Source: Cryptomeria japonica (taxonomy: Eukaryota > Streptophyta > Pinopsida > Cupressales > Cupressaceae). From it: DNA of 64,000 bases. Shown here one piece after another: positions 11,001 through 20,453 of the stretch; the first letter of the stretch is position 1; each line of letters opens with the position of its first letter. Made by a program: the position numbers and the translations under genes. The stretch lies in the NCBI RefSeq assembly GCF_030272615.1, contig NC_081414.1, positions 665,783,938-665,847,937 of the forward strand, written 5' to 3'. Under the pieces are notes generated by a model. That model made no database searches and was not told the origin of the DNA. It saw only the letters and a program-made list of their open reading frames with translations.

Positions 11001-14000
11001 TATTTGAATGTACAAACAACATTGCTGAATATGAAGCCCTACTCACTGGTCTTAACATAGCAGTCAAACATGGAATCAAGTTGCTAAGTGTCTTTGGTGA
11101 TTCAGAATTAATAGTCTCACAAGTAAAGGAGAGATATGCCTCGAAGCATTTAAGACTGAAACAATACAGGAATGCTGTATGGGATACCATGAAGCTTTTT
11201 GATGCTTTTCAGATAACCTGGATAGATAGATCAAAGAACATCATGGCAGATTTTCTAGCAAATATTGCACTAAAAGGTAATGATATAACGCTAACTGGGA
11301 TATCTGAAGTGGAGATGAAAGTGAGACCATCTGTTCCTGACAACTTGTATAATTGGCAAGTGTTTCAAGATGATGCAGATCTGCTAAACTTCTTACAGTG
11401 TGCTGATCATTATCAAGCTCAAGCTATAAATTTTAATGACTTTGTGGAACAAGCTGAAGGTAAGGAGACCTTATTTGGACATGAAATTATACAACTGAAG
11501 TCAAATAAATTACCAAGAGGCCTGGTAGCATTAGAGAGAACTTTTAATGCTCAAGATGTGATTGAAACCAAAGGGTCAGCTGTTAAAGAAAGTGATGTTG
11601 AACAAATCAATCTAGGAAATGAAGAAGCCCCCAAGAATGTTTTTATTGGGAAAAAATTGACTCCTACTATGAGGCAACAACTGATAATCTTGTTAAAAAG
11701 ATATAAACATGTGTTTGCATGGTCTTATGAGGATCTCAAAGCTTACAGGGAAGATCTCTTTCAACATGAGATACCACTTAAGCCAGAAGCTAAGCCATTT
11801 AGGCAAAAGCAGAGACCAATTAATCCTACATTGCTACCAAAAATGAGAGAAGAAATTATAAAGATGAAAGATGCAGGAATAATAGAACCATGCAGATATT
11901 CCACATGGGTTTCTAACTTGGTACCAATCAGAAAGAAAAATGGGGATATTAGATTATGTGTAGACTTTAGGAATTTAAACATATCGTCTTTAAAGGATAA
12001 CTATACATTGCCAAACATGGATAATATGCTGCAGAAGGTAACAGGGTGTGAGTTGCTGTCCATGATGGATGGATTTTCAGGTTACAATCAGGTGAAAGTT
12101 AGAGAAACTAAAAAATATAAGACAGCCTTCACAATTCCATGGGGCACTTATGTCTATGCACGAATGCCATTTGGATTGACCAATGCTGGAGCTACTTTTC
12201 AAAGGGCAATGGATGTGGCTTTTGCAGAATTGATTGATATAATCATGGTAGTATACCAAGATGATCTGACTGCGTACTCGAAGAAAGCTGATGATCACTG
12301 TGAACACCTTGAGAAGATATTTAAAAGAGCCTTAGAATATGGAATTTCCTTGAATCCCAAGAAATGTCACTTTGGTGTTGAAGAGGGAAAACTACTTGGA
12401 CACATAGTATCCAAGGAGGGGGTGAGAATTGACCCTGAAAGGGTAGCAGCTATTAATGAGGTTCCCATCCCCCGAACTATCAAAGCCATTCAGTCATTTT
12501 TGGGACAAATTAATTTTGTGAGAAGGTTCATTTTGAATTTCGCAGACATAGTGAAACCTATAGTAAGGATGTTGAAGAAAGAGGCAAAAATTGACTGGAC
12601 TGAAGAAGCAATTGATTCCTTTGTGGCTATTAAAAGAGCAATTTCTGAGGCACCAGTACTAATTTCCCCAGATTTTGGCAAACCATTTATGATATTTGCA
12701 TTTGCCTCTTGTCATACTATAGCAACAGTGTTGTTACAGAAAAATTCAGAGGGATATGAGCAGTCCATTGCATACTTTAGCAAATCTTTAAGCCCTTCAG
12801 AAGTAAAATATGAAATAAATGAAAAGCAGGCCTATGCTCTGGTCAAAGCAGTAAAACAATTCAGGCCATACTTAGTAGGGGCCGAAGTTATTGCTTATGT
12901 CCCCAATGCAGCAGTAAAAGATATCTTCAGACAAACTGAGGTCACGGGCAAAAGATGCAAATGGATCAATCAGATACAAGAATTTAACATTGAGCTTAAG
13001 ATTTCACAGGTTATCAAAGGACAAGGACTGGCCAAACTCATGACAGGAACTGAAATTGAAGAGTCTGATGTGAATCAGGTTGGATGGGAAGAAGCTAATT
13101 TCAGTATTGAGAAAACAGCATGGTACACTGATATCATGTATTACCTTAAGCACTTAAAGTGTCCAGATGCTATGACCGATAGTCAGAAGAGAGCTTTGAA
13201 GTTAAAATCAGCAAGGTATGTGATTATCAATGGGGACTTATATTGGAAAAATAGAGATGGGATATTGTTATTATGTCTGGACAACTACCAGGCAGACAAG
13301 GTTCTTCATGAAATGCATGATGGGGTTTGTGGTGGCCATTTCTCAGCTAAGACTACAGCACATAAAATATTGAGAGCCGGATATTATTGGCCATGTGTCT
13401 TCAATGATTCCTATAGATATGTCAGAAAATGCGAAGCTTGTCAAAAGTTCTCAAGCAAAACAAAGTATCAAGGATCACTCCCGTTGAGACCAATGTTGAC
13501 TGAGGAACCATTCCAACAGTGGGGAATAGACTTTATAGGGGAAATATCAGAAAAATCCAGTGGAGGACACAGATGGATATTGGTTGCTATAGATTATTTT
13601 ACCAAATGGGTGGAGGCAATACCTACCAAACAGGCCACTAGCAAGGTGGTGATAAAATTCTTAATGGAGAACATTATTACTAGATTTGGTGTTCTTGCAA
13701 GAATCATCTCAGATAATGGCATGTCTTTTAGATCAGAGGAATTCAACAATTTTTGTGATGAATATGGCATTAAGATATCACATTCTTCTCCTTATCACCC
13801 CCAGGGGAATGGGCAAGTTGAATCAAGCAACAAGAACATCCTGAAGATCATTAAAAAGATGCTGGGGCAGAACAAAAAAGCATGGGACTCAAAGTTGAAT
13901 CTTGCATTATGGGCAGACAGGATAACTGTGAAAAAATCCACAGGAAAATCTCCATTTGAATTGGTTTATGGCAAAAGGGCCAGACTACCTTTGGATAATC

Positions 14001-14377
14001 TTCTACCTGTACATAGATTTATGATTCAAGAAGAAATAGATGTTGAAGATCCATCACAAGAAAGAATAATGCAGCTAGTAGAACTTGATGAAGTCAGGGC
14101 AAAAGCTCAAAGGCAAAATATCAGGATTCAAAATCAAATGAAGAGGTTGTATGACAAGAGGACATCTAACAGGAAATTTTGTGTAGGAGACTGGGTTTTA
14201 ATGTGGAATGCCAGGAGTCAAGACAAAGGCAAGCATGGTAAATTTGAAGCCTTATGGATCGGCCCATATGTGATCATAGACAAAGGGGGGGAGGATTCTT
14301 ATTTGCTCCAAAACGCGACAAGGGAGGTCCAAGAATTGCCAGTACATGGGCAGTTCTTAAAGAACTTCTTCTCCTGA
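8039..14377 (+). CDS. Gag-Pol polyprotein, Tat-type, extra RNase H before RT
   Basis: This single 2112-residue ORF has no stop or frameshift. Gag core lies at about residues 284-445, and a zinc knuckle C548-C551-H555-C560 (CX2CX3HX4C) follows. Aspartic protease has DSG with D794. An RNase H of the archaeal/plant type lies at about 950-1080, with D959, E997, D1021 and D1071 all present. RT at about 1265-1440 carries YQDD (Y1406-D1409). The usual Ty3/gypsy RNase H at about 1545-1665 lacks the first catalytic Asp (FASC where DAS is expected) and looks degenerate. Integrase has an HHCC zinc finger starting near H1757, then D1831, D1892 and E1928 (D-35-E), and a C-terminal GPY motif. The ATG at 8039 is the first in frame after the primer site. 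It makes the capsid and replication enzymes for reverse transcription and integration. Unlike Ogre, no intron between protease and RT is needed. Confidence 0.95.
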   Translation: MHGTRSVAKGQSLSQLDFPQRKNKNKEPMNDSMRERYNQYKHESSQHSPLKEQDRTTTSGPVNEDLVAAYKAQKGRYQIPPGFENHEARPRQYTPPPSGSSMADPADRFTDLTRQMMEAAAEMRDSGRTQECLELCAKLGINVGEDDFNKDVNNYKKTYAQGVGKTKSNDFKAYENPLFGNKRDDHVQSGAPPVQQNSHTGFIPHNQYPPPGQFYNQHPPPNQFQYQHQNQYPPPYQNQIPLYGNMNQNFVNPHGGHGLINMEQMRQFDFSGMMVYPYPIPNEIRTAIPKFTGSNAVSGEAHCKAFDAVIEDFGLPYEDVKIRLFMQSLIEDARDWFRTLPDASIKNLAEFKEMFLEQYGDHNSPEFALHEIISIKKEQNESVIDFNKRFNRVLNKIPNRMKPVPEVSILYYINAYDSKTNYELRTRNPRDLRDVMKEAIVIENNRKAAGKVGKREDARLYNPKAPKANRDEDKLDKVLNALKDLSVRVNKTEKQQYYRPERPRLHDMPYNTTWKHGKPVERNHRDNQQIPDPLKRTVNYTQDDNMWCYACNMPHASSLCAVEKGLQEEEDSYEDHVDDSTINMMSFSQEGRSDSINIDQCSVLPVTTSKNESVKLRVPTEEEKRKITAYVVAQGKRTYDLRNRMVNPEQGKPASLFMKENDEALKRMNKATKTKQDGNQGPDVQKKETVKILSSQQSTSFDISAALTQLKVSVPLMEIMRFPEYREKTLEMISGVQEGKGNEQKREVPTGGSNEQMAPVIYLGSTITKNPTQVDPFYLTLVINNKRVKNCMIDSGAAINVMPVGVMKELGLEVDTTFGKCYAMDNRSVPVVGVMKNVEFRLAACPEASYKTDITVVDVPPNYGMLLSRQWSNMIGGYVQLDLSYAMIPINGQEIKIDREPRSTYIIEDMEGTVNQVCFLQTDMDNFQVQLTKPKFKEWIPIESCLTEKDGQIWKMFSDGSCSKEGSGAGILFISPTGETYKYSFKLLFECTNNIAEYEALLTGLNIAVKHGIKLLSVFGDSELIVSQVKERYASKHLRLKQYRNAVWDTMKLFDAFQITWIDRSKNIMADFLANIALKGNDITLTGISEVEMKVRPSVPDNLYNWQVFQDDADLLNFLQCADHYQAQAINFNDFVEQAEGKETLFGHEIIQLKSNKLPRGLVALERTFNAQDVIETKGSAVKESDVEQINLGNEEAPKNVFIGKKLTPTMRQQLIILLKRYKHVFAWSYEDLKAYREDLFQHEIPLKPEAKPFRQKQRPINPTLLPKMREEIIKMKDAGIIEPCRYSTWVSNLVPIRKKNGDIRLCVDFRNLNISSLKDNYTLPNMDNMLQKVTGCELLSMMDGFSGYNQVKVRETKKYKTAFTIPWGTYVYARMPFGLTNAGATFQRAMDVAFAELIDIIMVVYQDDLTAYSKKADDHCEHLEKIFKRALEYGISLNPKKCHFGVEEGKLLGHIVSKEGVRIDPERVAAINEVPIPRTIKAIQSFLGQINFVRRFILNFADIVKPIVRMLKKEAKIDWTEEAIDSFVAIKRAISEAPVLISPDFGKPFMIFAFASCHTIATVLLQKNSEGYEQSIAYFSKSLSPSEVKYEINEKQAYALVKAVKQFRPYLVGAEVIAYVPNAAVKDIFRQTEVTGKRCKWINQIQEFNIELKISQVIKGQGLAKLMTGTEIEESDVNQVGWEEANFSIEKTAWYTDIMYYLKHLKCPDAMTDSQKRALKLKSARYVIINGDLYWKNRDGILLLCLDNYQADKVLHEMHDGVCGGHFSAKTTAHKILRAGYYWPCVFNDSYRYVRKCEACQKFSSKTKYQGSLPLRPMLTEEPFQQWGIDFIGEISEKSSGGHRWILVAIDYFTKWVEAIPTKQATSKVVIKFLMENIITRFGVLARIISDNGMSFRSEEFNNFCDEYGIKISHSSPYHPQGNGQVESSNKNILKIIKKMLGQNKKAWDSKLNLALWADRITVKKSTGKSPFELVYGKRARLPLDNLLPVHRFMIQEEIDVEDPSQERIMQLVELDEVRAKAQRQNIRIQNQMKRLYDKRTSNRKFCVGDWVLMWNARSQDKGKHGKFEALWIGPYVIIDKGGEDSYLLQNATREVQELPVHGQFLKNFFS

Positions 14378-14508
14378 AGCACTCTGCATCACCTGTACAG
14401 TAGGGTAGGATCCATTTCCATTGTAAATACCATCATATCTGCGCTAACCAGAGATTCTGGATTCTTGAAGGCATAGTTCAAAATGCCTTCATCCTCAGTC
14501 AGAGCCGC
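14378..14508 (+). other. Short 3' untranslated spacer without clear polypurine tract
   Basis: Only 131 bp separate the gag-pol stop from the 3' LTR. The bases next to the LTR (ending CAGAGCCGC) are not a purine run, although the target duplication proves the border. A small hairpin, GAAGGCAT with ATGCCTTC, sits at 14467-14490. Confidence 0.7.
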
Positions 14509-14633
14509 TGTTGAGCACTATTTTTAAAAAAAATATACAATAAAAATAAAAAATAATAATATATGTTTCCATAAGCATGAAGACTAATGGATATTTCGGC
14601 CAGTAAGCTGTATCGAGCACTGCAGGAGAAGTT

Positions 14634-15151
14634 TCATCGAAAGAGCGTTTTCATCGACACAGGGCATATAAAGCATTAAGCAAAGGTGTTTCGGCAAGAA
14701 GTTACCTTCGATGAACGCAAGAAACCGCTCATCGATACTCCAGGTTTCATTGAAAAGGTAAAAGCAAAAAGCGAAAAGGCAAAAGGTGATTTCGAAGGAA
14801 TGTCGTTACCGAAGAAACTCAAGAGACATTCATCGAAATGCAAGTTTCATCGATGAACGTGGTGTCGAACAAAAGAAAATTTGTTTCATCGATAAAAAGG
14901 ATATCGATGAAAAAGGGGATATCGATGAACACTCATAAGCCTTCACCGAAGAAAGAAACTCATCGAAAGTATGGCATCGATGAAACTCACGAGCAACTTG
15001 TCGAAAAGGGGGACTATCGATGAAAAAGTGATTTCGATGAGTCTTAAAAGCGGCTTCTCGACGTAAGTTTTTCACCGAAACAATATTATCGAAGAGAGTG
15101 AGCTTTCGATGGAAGATTCAAACACTTGGCCGAAGACAAGGGTTTCATCGA
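14634..15151. promoter_or_regulatory. TCATCGA motif array, 3' LTR copy
   Basis: This is the partner of the array at 3014-3531. One 5' site (TTTCATCGAAAAGG) has become TTTCATTGAAAAGG here by C-to-T, so this copy has about one site fewer. Confidence 0.7.
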
Positions 15152-15452
15152 TAACTTGAAATGCGCGCACTTTGAGCGGACTGTACTTCCCGCGAAGGAG
15201 TTAAAGGCCTAGTTGAAAAGTGTCACATCTGCAATTAAGTTTAAAACACTGGAGTAGCCGTTACAGATGCAGAAACATTAACTGTACACAAGTTGCCCAT
15301 TCAATTGCAATTGAACTGAGTGAATTTTCGTAAGAATCAGATCGATGCTAAGAGATTGGAAGCTGTGAAGAACTTGCAGAGATTTGCAAACGATAACCAG
15401 AAGAGTTGAGCATTCTACCAAGTAAGTGTTGTCTCTCTTATTTACTGTAACT

Positions 15453-18400
15453 ATGGAACCTTCGTCTTCTTCTTCTAAAAAGAGTAGGAAAGGAAAAGAG
15501 TTAAACCCTGAAGAGAAGCCCAAGAGACAGAAGAAAGAAGGGAGAGCTTTGACTCAGGACTTATTAGACCAGTGTCCATCGTCTAGTGTAAGGTCCAAAA
15601 AGATTAAAAGTGAAGAAGAAGGATTAGAGGACAAATTTGAAAATCTAGGAGACGTTTGGACTGAGATAAGAGGACATGAGTTATTTTTGTTTGGTTACAA
15701 AAGAAGGGATGCACCCGAACCCATTAGTAATCTATGGAAGAGGAACTTAGGCAAGTTAGTAGTTCCAAATGTGTTTGTAGACGTAGAATTAATGAAAGCT
15801 CTGGTAAATTGCTACAACCCGAGAACTAAAACCATATGTGATTACAGAGGGAATACATTAGTAGTAATCAACAAGCAGACTATTGATATGGTTTTTGATC
15901 TAGACTGGGAAGTCGAGGAAAGCATCGATATGAAGAAACTTTCATAGGAATTCTTTAGTTTGGAAAATATCTACAGGACTTGGAGGCTAGCTGTTCACAG
16001 GCCAAAAGTGGGTGGGTCATTTGTTCAGTTGGGCAAAAGTGACAAGGTGCCATTTGATGTCAACCACTTCCATCCATATTTCAAATATACGTATTATACT
16101 GCAGCCCAAGTACTAGGCATAGAGGCTCATCCACTCATGGATGTTGGGATTATGGTTCTGTGTGCTGATATTCAATCAAAAGACCCTAGGTCATTTGATT
16201 TTGCTACTTATGTTGCGGATACCTTGAATCATGGGCTGGAAAAAATGAAAGGAGACCTTGTGAATGTTCACTTTTCATTATACTCCATGCTAATGCATAT
16301 TCTTCTTTATTGTGGACAAGAAATTAACTTCTGGCCAGATGAGTTCAGCATCAGGTCTTATGATAAGAATGGTCTGAAGAAGCCGGTTCAGTTGTGGGTA
16401 TCAGCATGGGACCAGAGGTTTATGAACAACCAATATTGGCATTTTCAAGAATACTTTGTGAAACCTCTCAGTGCAGCTTTTGGACAACGCAGGGATTATA
16501 CTTTGTCCCCTGAAATTAAGAGGTTCCTCAGGCCAAAGGATTTCTCTCCAGAGTCACAGATTGAACATAATTGGGGTGATTGGTATTGCCATGATAATCA
16601 CACAGAGATAAGGGTATTTGGATATGAAGGGCAACCGCACATGCTTCCAATTACGGTGCCAGACAGAGTGGCTAGCTTGGAGATTATAAGGCAATTGTCT
16701 ATTGCCAGTGCTAAACATTTAACTGATTTTGGTAAACAATCTATTGTTCCAGGTCTATTAGTTTTCTCTGATTTCATTGTCAAAAGTTCAAAGAGTTATC
16801 ATTTCTTACAAAATAAATTAAATTACTATGGCATGACTCTAGGTGAGCCTAGGGAGAATTTTGATCCCGAAGGATATATAAGAGCTGCCAGAGCCTCACA
16901 GAAACTCAAAGCTGGGATACATATGGCCAAAATGCCAGACGACCTAATTAAGAACCTTGAGCGAGAGGAGGCCAAGGCTTTAAAAGGAAAGAGTGAGTTA
17001 GTCTGGGAGGCCTACAAATGGAAAAGGGCAAGGGGAATGATAGATGGAGACCTAATTGGAAATCTCCAAGATCCTCTGGAGGTAGCTAAAAGGCTGCTTG
17101 AACATGAAGCTGAAATTATGCACAGAGTTCCTTCACAATTCCTTCGCTTCATTAATACTGAAAGGGACAGTCAGCCCCTAGCTCACATGTCACCGAAATC
17201 AACCGCCAGTAGTATCCCACCTGATTCTCCTAGAGAGGATTATCCTCCTGGTTTCGAAACAGAAATGAACATGGACACAGGAGAAATCAACATCAAAGAT
17301 GTTGTTGACATAAGAATGACTGAGCATGAGGACTTCATTGCTGATGATGGATTTGCCTCCTCTAGGGAATTCCTTTCATTTCTATATCAATACAAAGGGG
17401 CTCATGTCAAACGAAGCATGGCTGGAAAACCAGAGGAAGAACAGATGAAGAGATTACAGGATGAAATTGATGTCCTCATGAAAGACATGACTCCTAAAAA
17501 GGGGAGGAAATTATTAAAAGAGGCCGGTGTGATCATCTTCTCTGGTTGGGATATCAACTCAGCACTCTTATTTGATGGCTTTTTGAAAAAACAAGATTTG
17601 AATCAGCAGGTATTGCCCCAGGAGGTAGATAAACTGTTCCTAGGCTCTGGATATGATCCAGACAAAAAGGCTCTCCTACAGTGGGCACTATATCCAAAAG
17701 GGAAGAGGCCAATCATTGTGGATATAGAAGAAACCTTTGGGCATCTCATGGTTCACCAGGTTGGAAAGACTGATCCTAGGGTCACTACAAAGCTCAACCT
17801 GGATGTTGCAAGATTGAACTTGGACCAGACAGAGTTTTTCGTCAGAGAGAACATTACATACAAGGGATTATATGAAAAATCCAAGGAGGAAAATCAGAAG
17901 CTGCAAGCAAAGGTATTGCAATTAGAAACGGGGACTCCTATCAGCGAATACACCTCATACCCCGCAGGACGCAGCTTGGATGACGTCTCTGATGCCCTGT
18001 ACTGGAAATATCAGGCAGAGAAGGCCAATAAACGCGCAAATAATATCCAGCAAAAGATAGACAAATTGGTCAATGACATCATAGGACATCGGTTTAACAC
18101 CATGCTCTTACAGGTTGAACCATATTGGATAGTTTACAATGGGACAATAAAAGCGCTAACAGAGCATGAACGGTTAAGAGCACGATTGCAGGGGGTGCTA
18201 AGCAGTGACGATTCCATGACGCCAGAAGAAAAGGCTGAGGGTAACGCGTATATGGATAATCATGTCAAACTCGAGGATATGCTGAGAAGAGATTTACAAG
18301 AATTAGATGATGAAAAACCCGTTGGAATGCCTTCCGTCTACAAGGAAGGAGAGGTAATAACCTTGGAGGATTTGCGAAAGGAACTTGTCAGCGTCAAGGA

Positions 18401-18602
18401 TTGGGCCTTGTCAGAAATTGATCGGAGTAAGGATATGGCCCCTACCGTCAACCAGATGATATTCAAGTACCTGACGCTAGGGGATGAATTAAAAAAGCAA
18501 ACGCCTCGAATCAGAACATTCAAAGACGATGATTACATTCATCATTTGGGGCTTTTGAATCTCTTTTTGCTTAAGTTAAGAAACACTCAAGTTAACGACT
18601 AA
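15453..18602 (+). pseudogene. LTR-encoded ~1050-codon ORF, 3' copy, stop at codon 165
   Basis: The frame opens at the ATG at 15453 (context AACTATGGA). It keeps CAG at the codon that is TAG in the 5' copy, but has its own TAG at 15945-15947 where the 5' copy has CAG. Beyond that it is open to 18602. Basic clusters lie near residues 8-40, and HNWGDW is near residue 372. A PPGFE motif follows near residue 600, also seen in the Gag N-terminus, and the tail is charged and helical-looking. Each LTR copy therefore lost the ORF independently after insertion, and the parental element presumably had it open. Function is not recognised. A nuclear regulatory or Gag-like accessory role is only a guess. 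Confidence 0.8.
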
Positions 18603-19516
18603 TATTTTGAAAAGACGTGTCTCTTCGTGAAAAACTTTCGTCCTCATATATATATGAGAATGATTTTTGTAATGTAAGGAGATAATAGAATTAGATAGGA
18701 TTAGGAGCGAAACAAGAACAGCCTGTAAGTCTTCTGTGTACAAACTATAATGGAATACAAATCTTGATCTACTGTTTCCTTGCATATGTGTTGTGGATTA
18801 TTTCATTTTCTTTTGGCAATCGTCTGTGATATTGTCTGATAAAGATAAGGTTATTCATGTTCTTAAGATCAGATCTATGCTTTATGTTATAATGTTGCAA
18901 CAAAAGTTCTTCTTGCGGATTGTAATCGTTCCTTGCAAAGCTTAATTGACTGGTCCCTTAAGGGTAGGGTTAAATTCACTCAATCAGCACATAATATAAG
19001 CATTCATTTGGTTTTAAAAGAAATAGTAACTGACAGGTTCATAAGGGATGAATTAAAAAGCTATCTCATAGATTCGCACTATAAGTCCTGAAGAAAATTG
19101 TGATGACTCTGTAACCCAAACAGTGAAGAAGGCACTGGCTAAAATCTCAAGTTATACTCATCATTTCTTTCATAATTAGTTATTTTGACAGCTATAGAAG
19201 TAATTAAGAAGCACAAAGCAAACAATTATCATAACAACAATCTTGAACTCGTCTGCTATATCTCCATTCAAGGAACTCATGCCATTTCAAGATCAGGAGA
19301 TATCAGATTAGGATAACATATCTGCTATAAAAAGCACTGTTTATTGGAGACATTCAGTGAATAGGTATACCCACCTATTTCCTGCAGAACCTAAAGTGAG
19401 AGAGTAAGCAACCAAACAGGTTCACTCTACATGTTGGCCAAGTCAATTGGAGGGTTTGACCATAGGGACTGGCATTTCCTTAGAACCTATCCAATCTGTT
19501 GATTTGAGACCCAACA

Positions 19517-19521
19517 GATAC
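19517..19521. repeat. Target-site duplication, right (GATAC)
   Basis: GATAC directly after the CCAACA end of the 3' LTR matches 2884-2888. Confidence 0.95.
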
Positions 19522-20453
19522 AAAGTTCAAGATACATGTTGATTATAGGTATGAGGAATGCCAACCTTATGGAGGAGGGAAATGTACATGATAGTCATAG
19601 AACACCTCCATAAATATTACATAAACATCCATAGCATATAAAATCGTAAGAGTATTAAGAATGAAAGTATCAAACATCACAATACATAGGAATACAACAT
19701 AATTAGTAAAACATGCATGCAACTCAATTAAAGGGAATATCTTTTGAGGATCCAATTCCATGATAAATTTTATAGACAAATCACACTTTCATAATCAAAG
19801 GCAAACAAGAAAACATATTCACCCACAATGAATCAACTATTATAATTGGAAGGTCACTTTACCAAGACAACATCAAGACAATAGACCAATGCCTTATCCT
19901 AGGGCATAGAGTCGCTTACAATTCAAAGACAACCTGATAATAAAATTCAATAAGATTCATTTACAGATAAATAGGAATGAATATGCCATTACATACACAA
20001 CCTAGATTCATACAAATGATATAATCATCAGATTTGTATTTAAAAAAATGATTTCACTAAAGCTACCCCAAGAACTTTAATTCTTTCCTTAAAAGAAATC
20101 CTAGAACAATTCCATAATCTGCCTTGCAGACACGTAAATTGAAAAACCCTTGACCATTCAATTTACAGTGAAAACATAAATTCAACACAAAGACAATATT
20201 TGAAGATCTCAAACTGCAAATGATATTGATATTATATTCATAATGATATCAGAAAGTAAATTCAAAATGCGATTCAACTATGCACTTATCAAATTCTTGA
20301 ATAGTTGAACAATTATAACTATATCAGAGTTTTCAACATCAATAAAATTGGCCAACTAGCCATCCCTCTCTAATAATAAAAAACAAAGGTGGTCATCCCT
20401 CTCAAATTAATCTTGGAATCCTTTTATAAGATGAGGATGCAACAAGCTTAGAA
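19522..20453. other. AT-rich spacer, nothing recognised
   Basis: No supported gene is present. The stretch lies downstream, in the minus-strand sense, of the relic ORF at 20454-23894. It may be the 3' part of that older element. I saw no primer-site or polypurine signature here. Confidence 0.5.

Larger units (their letters stand above)
2889..19516 (+). mobile_element. Complete giant-LTR Ty3/gypsy (Tat/Ogre-like) retrotransposon
   Basis: This 16.6-kb element has 5008-bp LTRs (TG...CA), a 5-bp GATAC target duplication, a primer-binding site at 7900 and one uninterrupted gag-pol ORF at 8039-14377. Every LTR position matches its partner at an offset of 11620 apart from compensating small indels near the start. 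By eye I count about 40 substitutions between the LTRs (about 0.8%), so insertion was recent. The LTR length, the non-Met primer site and the second RNase H point to the Tat lineage of plant Ty3/gypsy (Ogre-type). Two features are unusual: a roughly 1050-codon ORF inside each LTR, and the extra RNase H placed before RT. The gag-pol looks intact, while both LTR ORFs carry one stop, so autonomy is uncertain. Confidence 0.95.
14509..19516 (+). repeat. 3' LTR (5008 bp) of the giant element
   Basis: It runs from TGTTGAGCAC to CCCAACA and is nearly identical to the 5' LTR. Differences are scattered single substitutions, several of them C/T at CAG or CG sites. Equal length and intact ends show no deletion since insertion. 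Confidence 0.95.
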
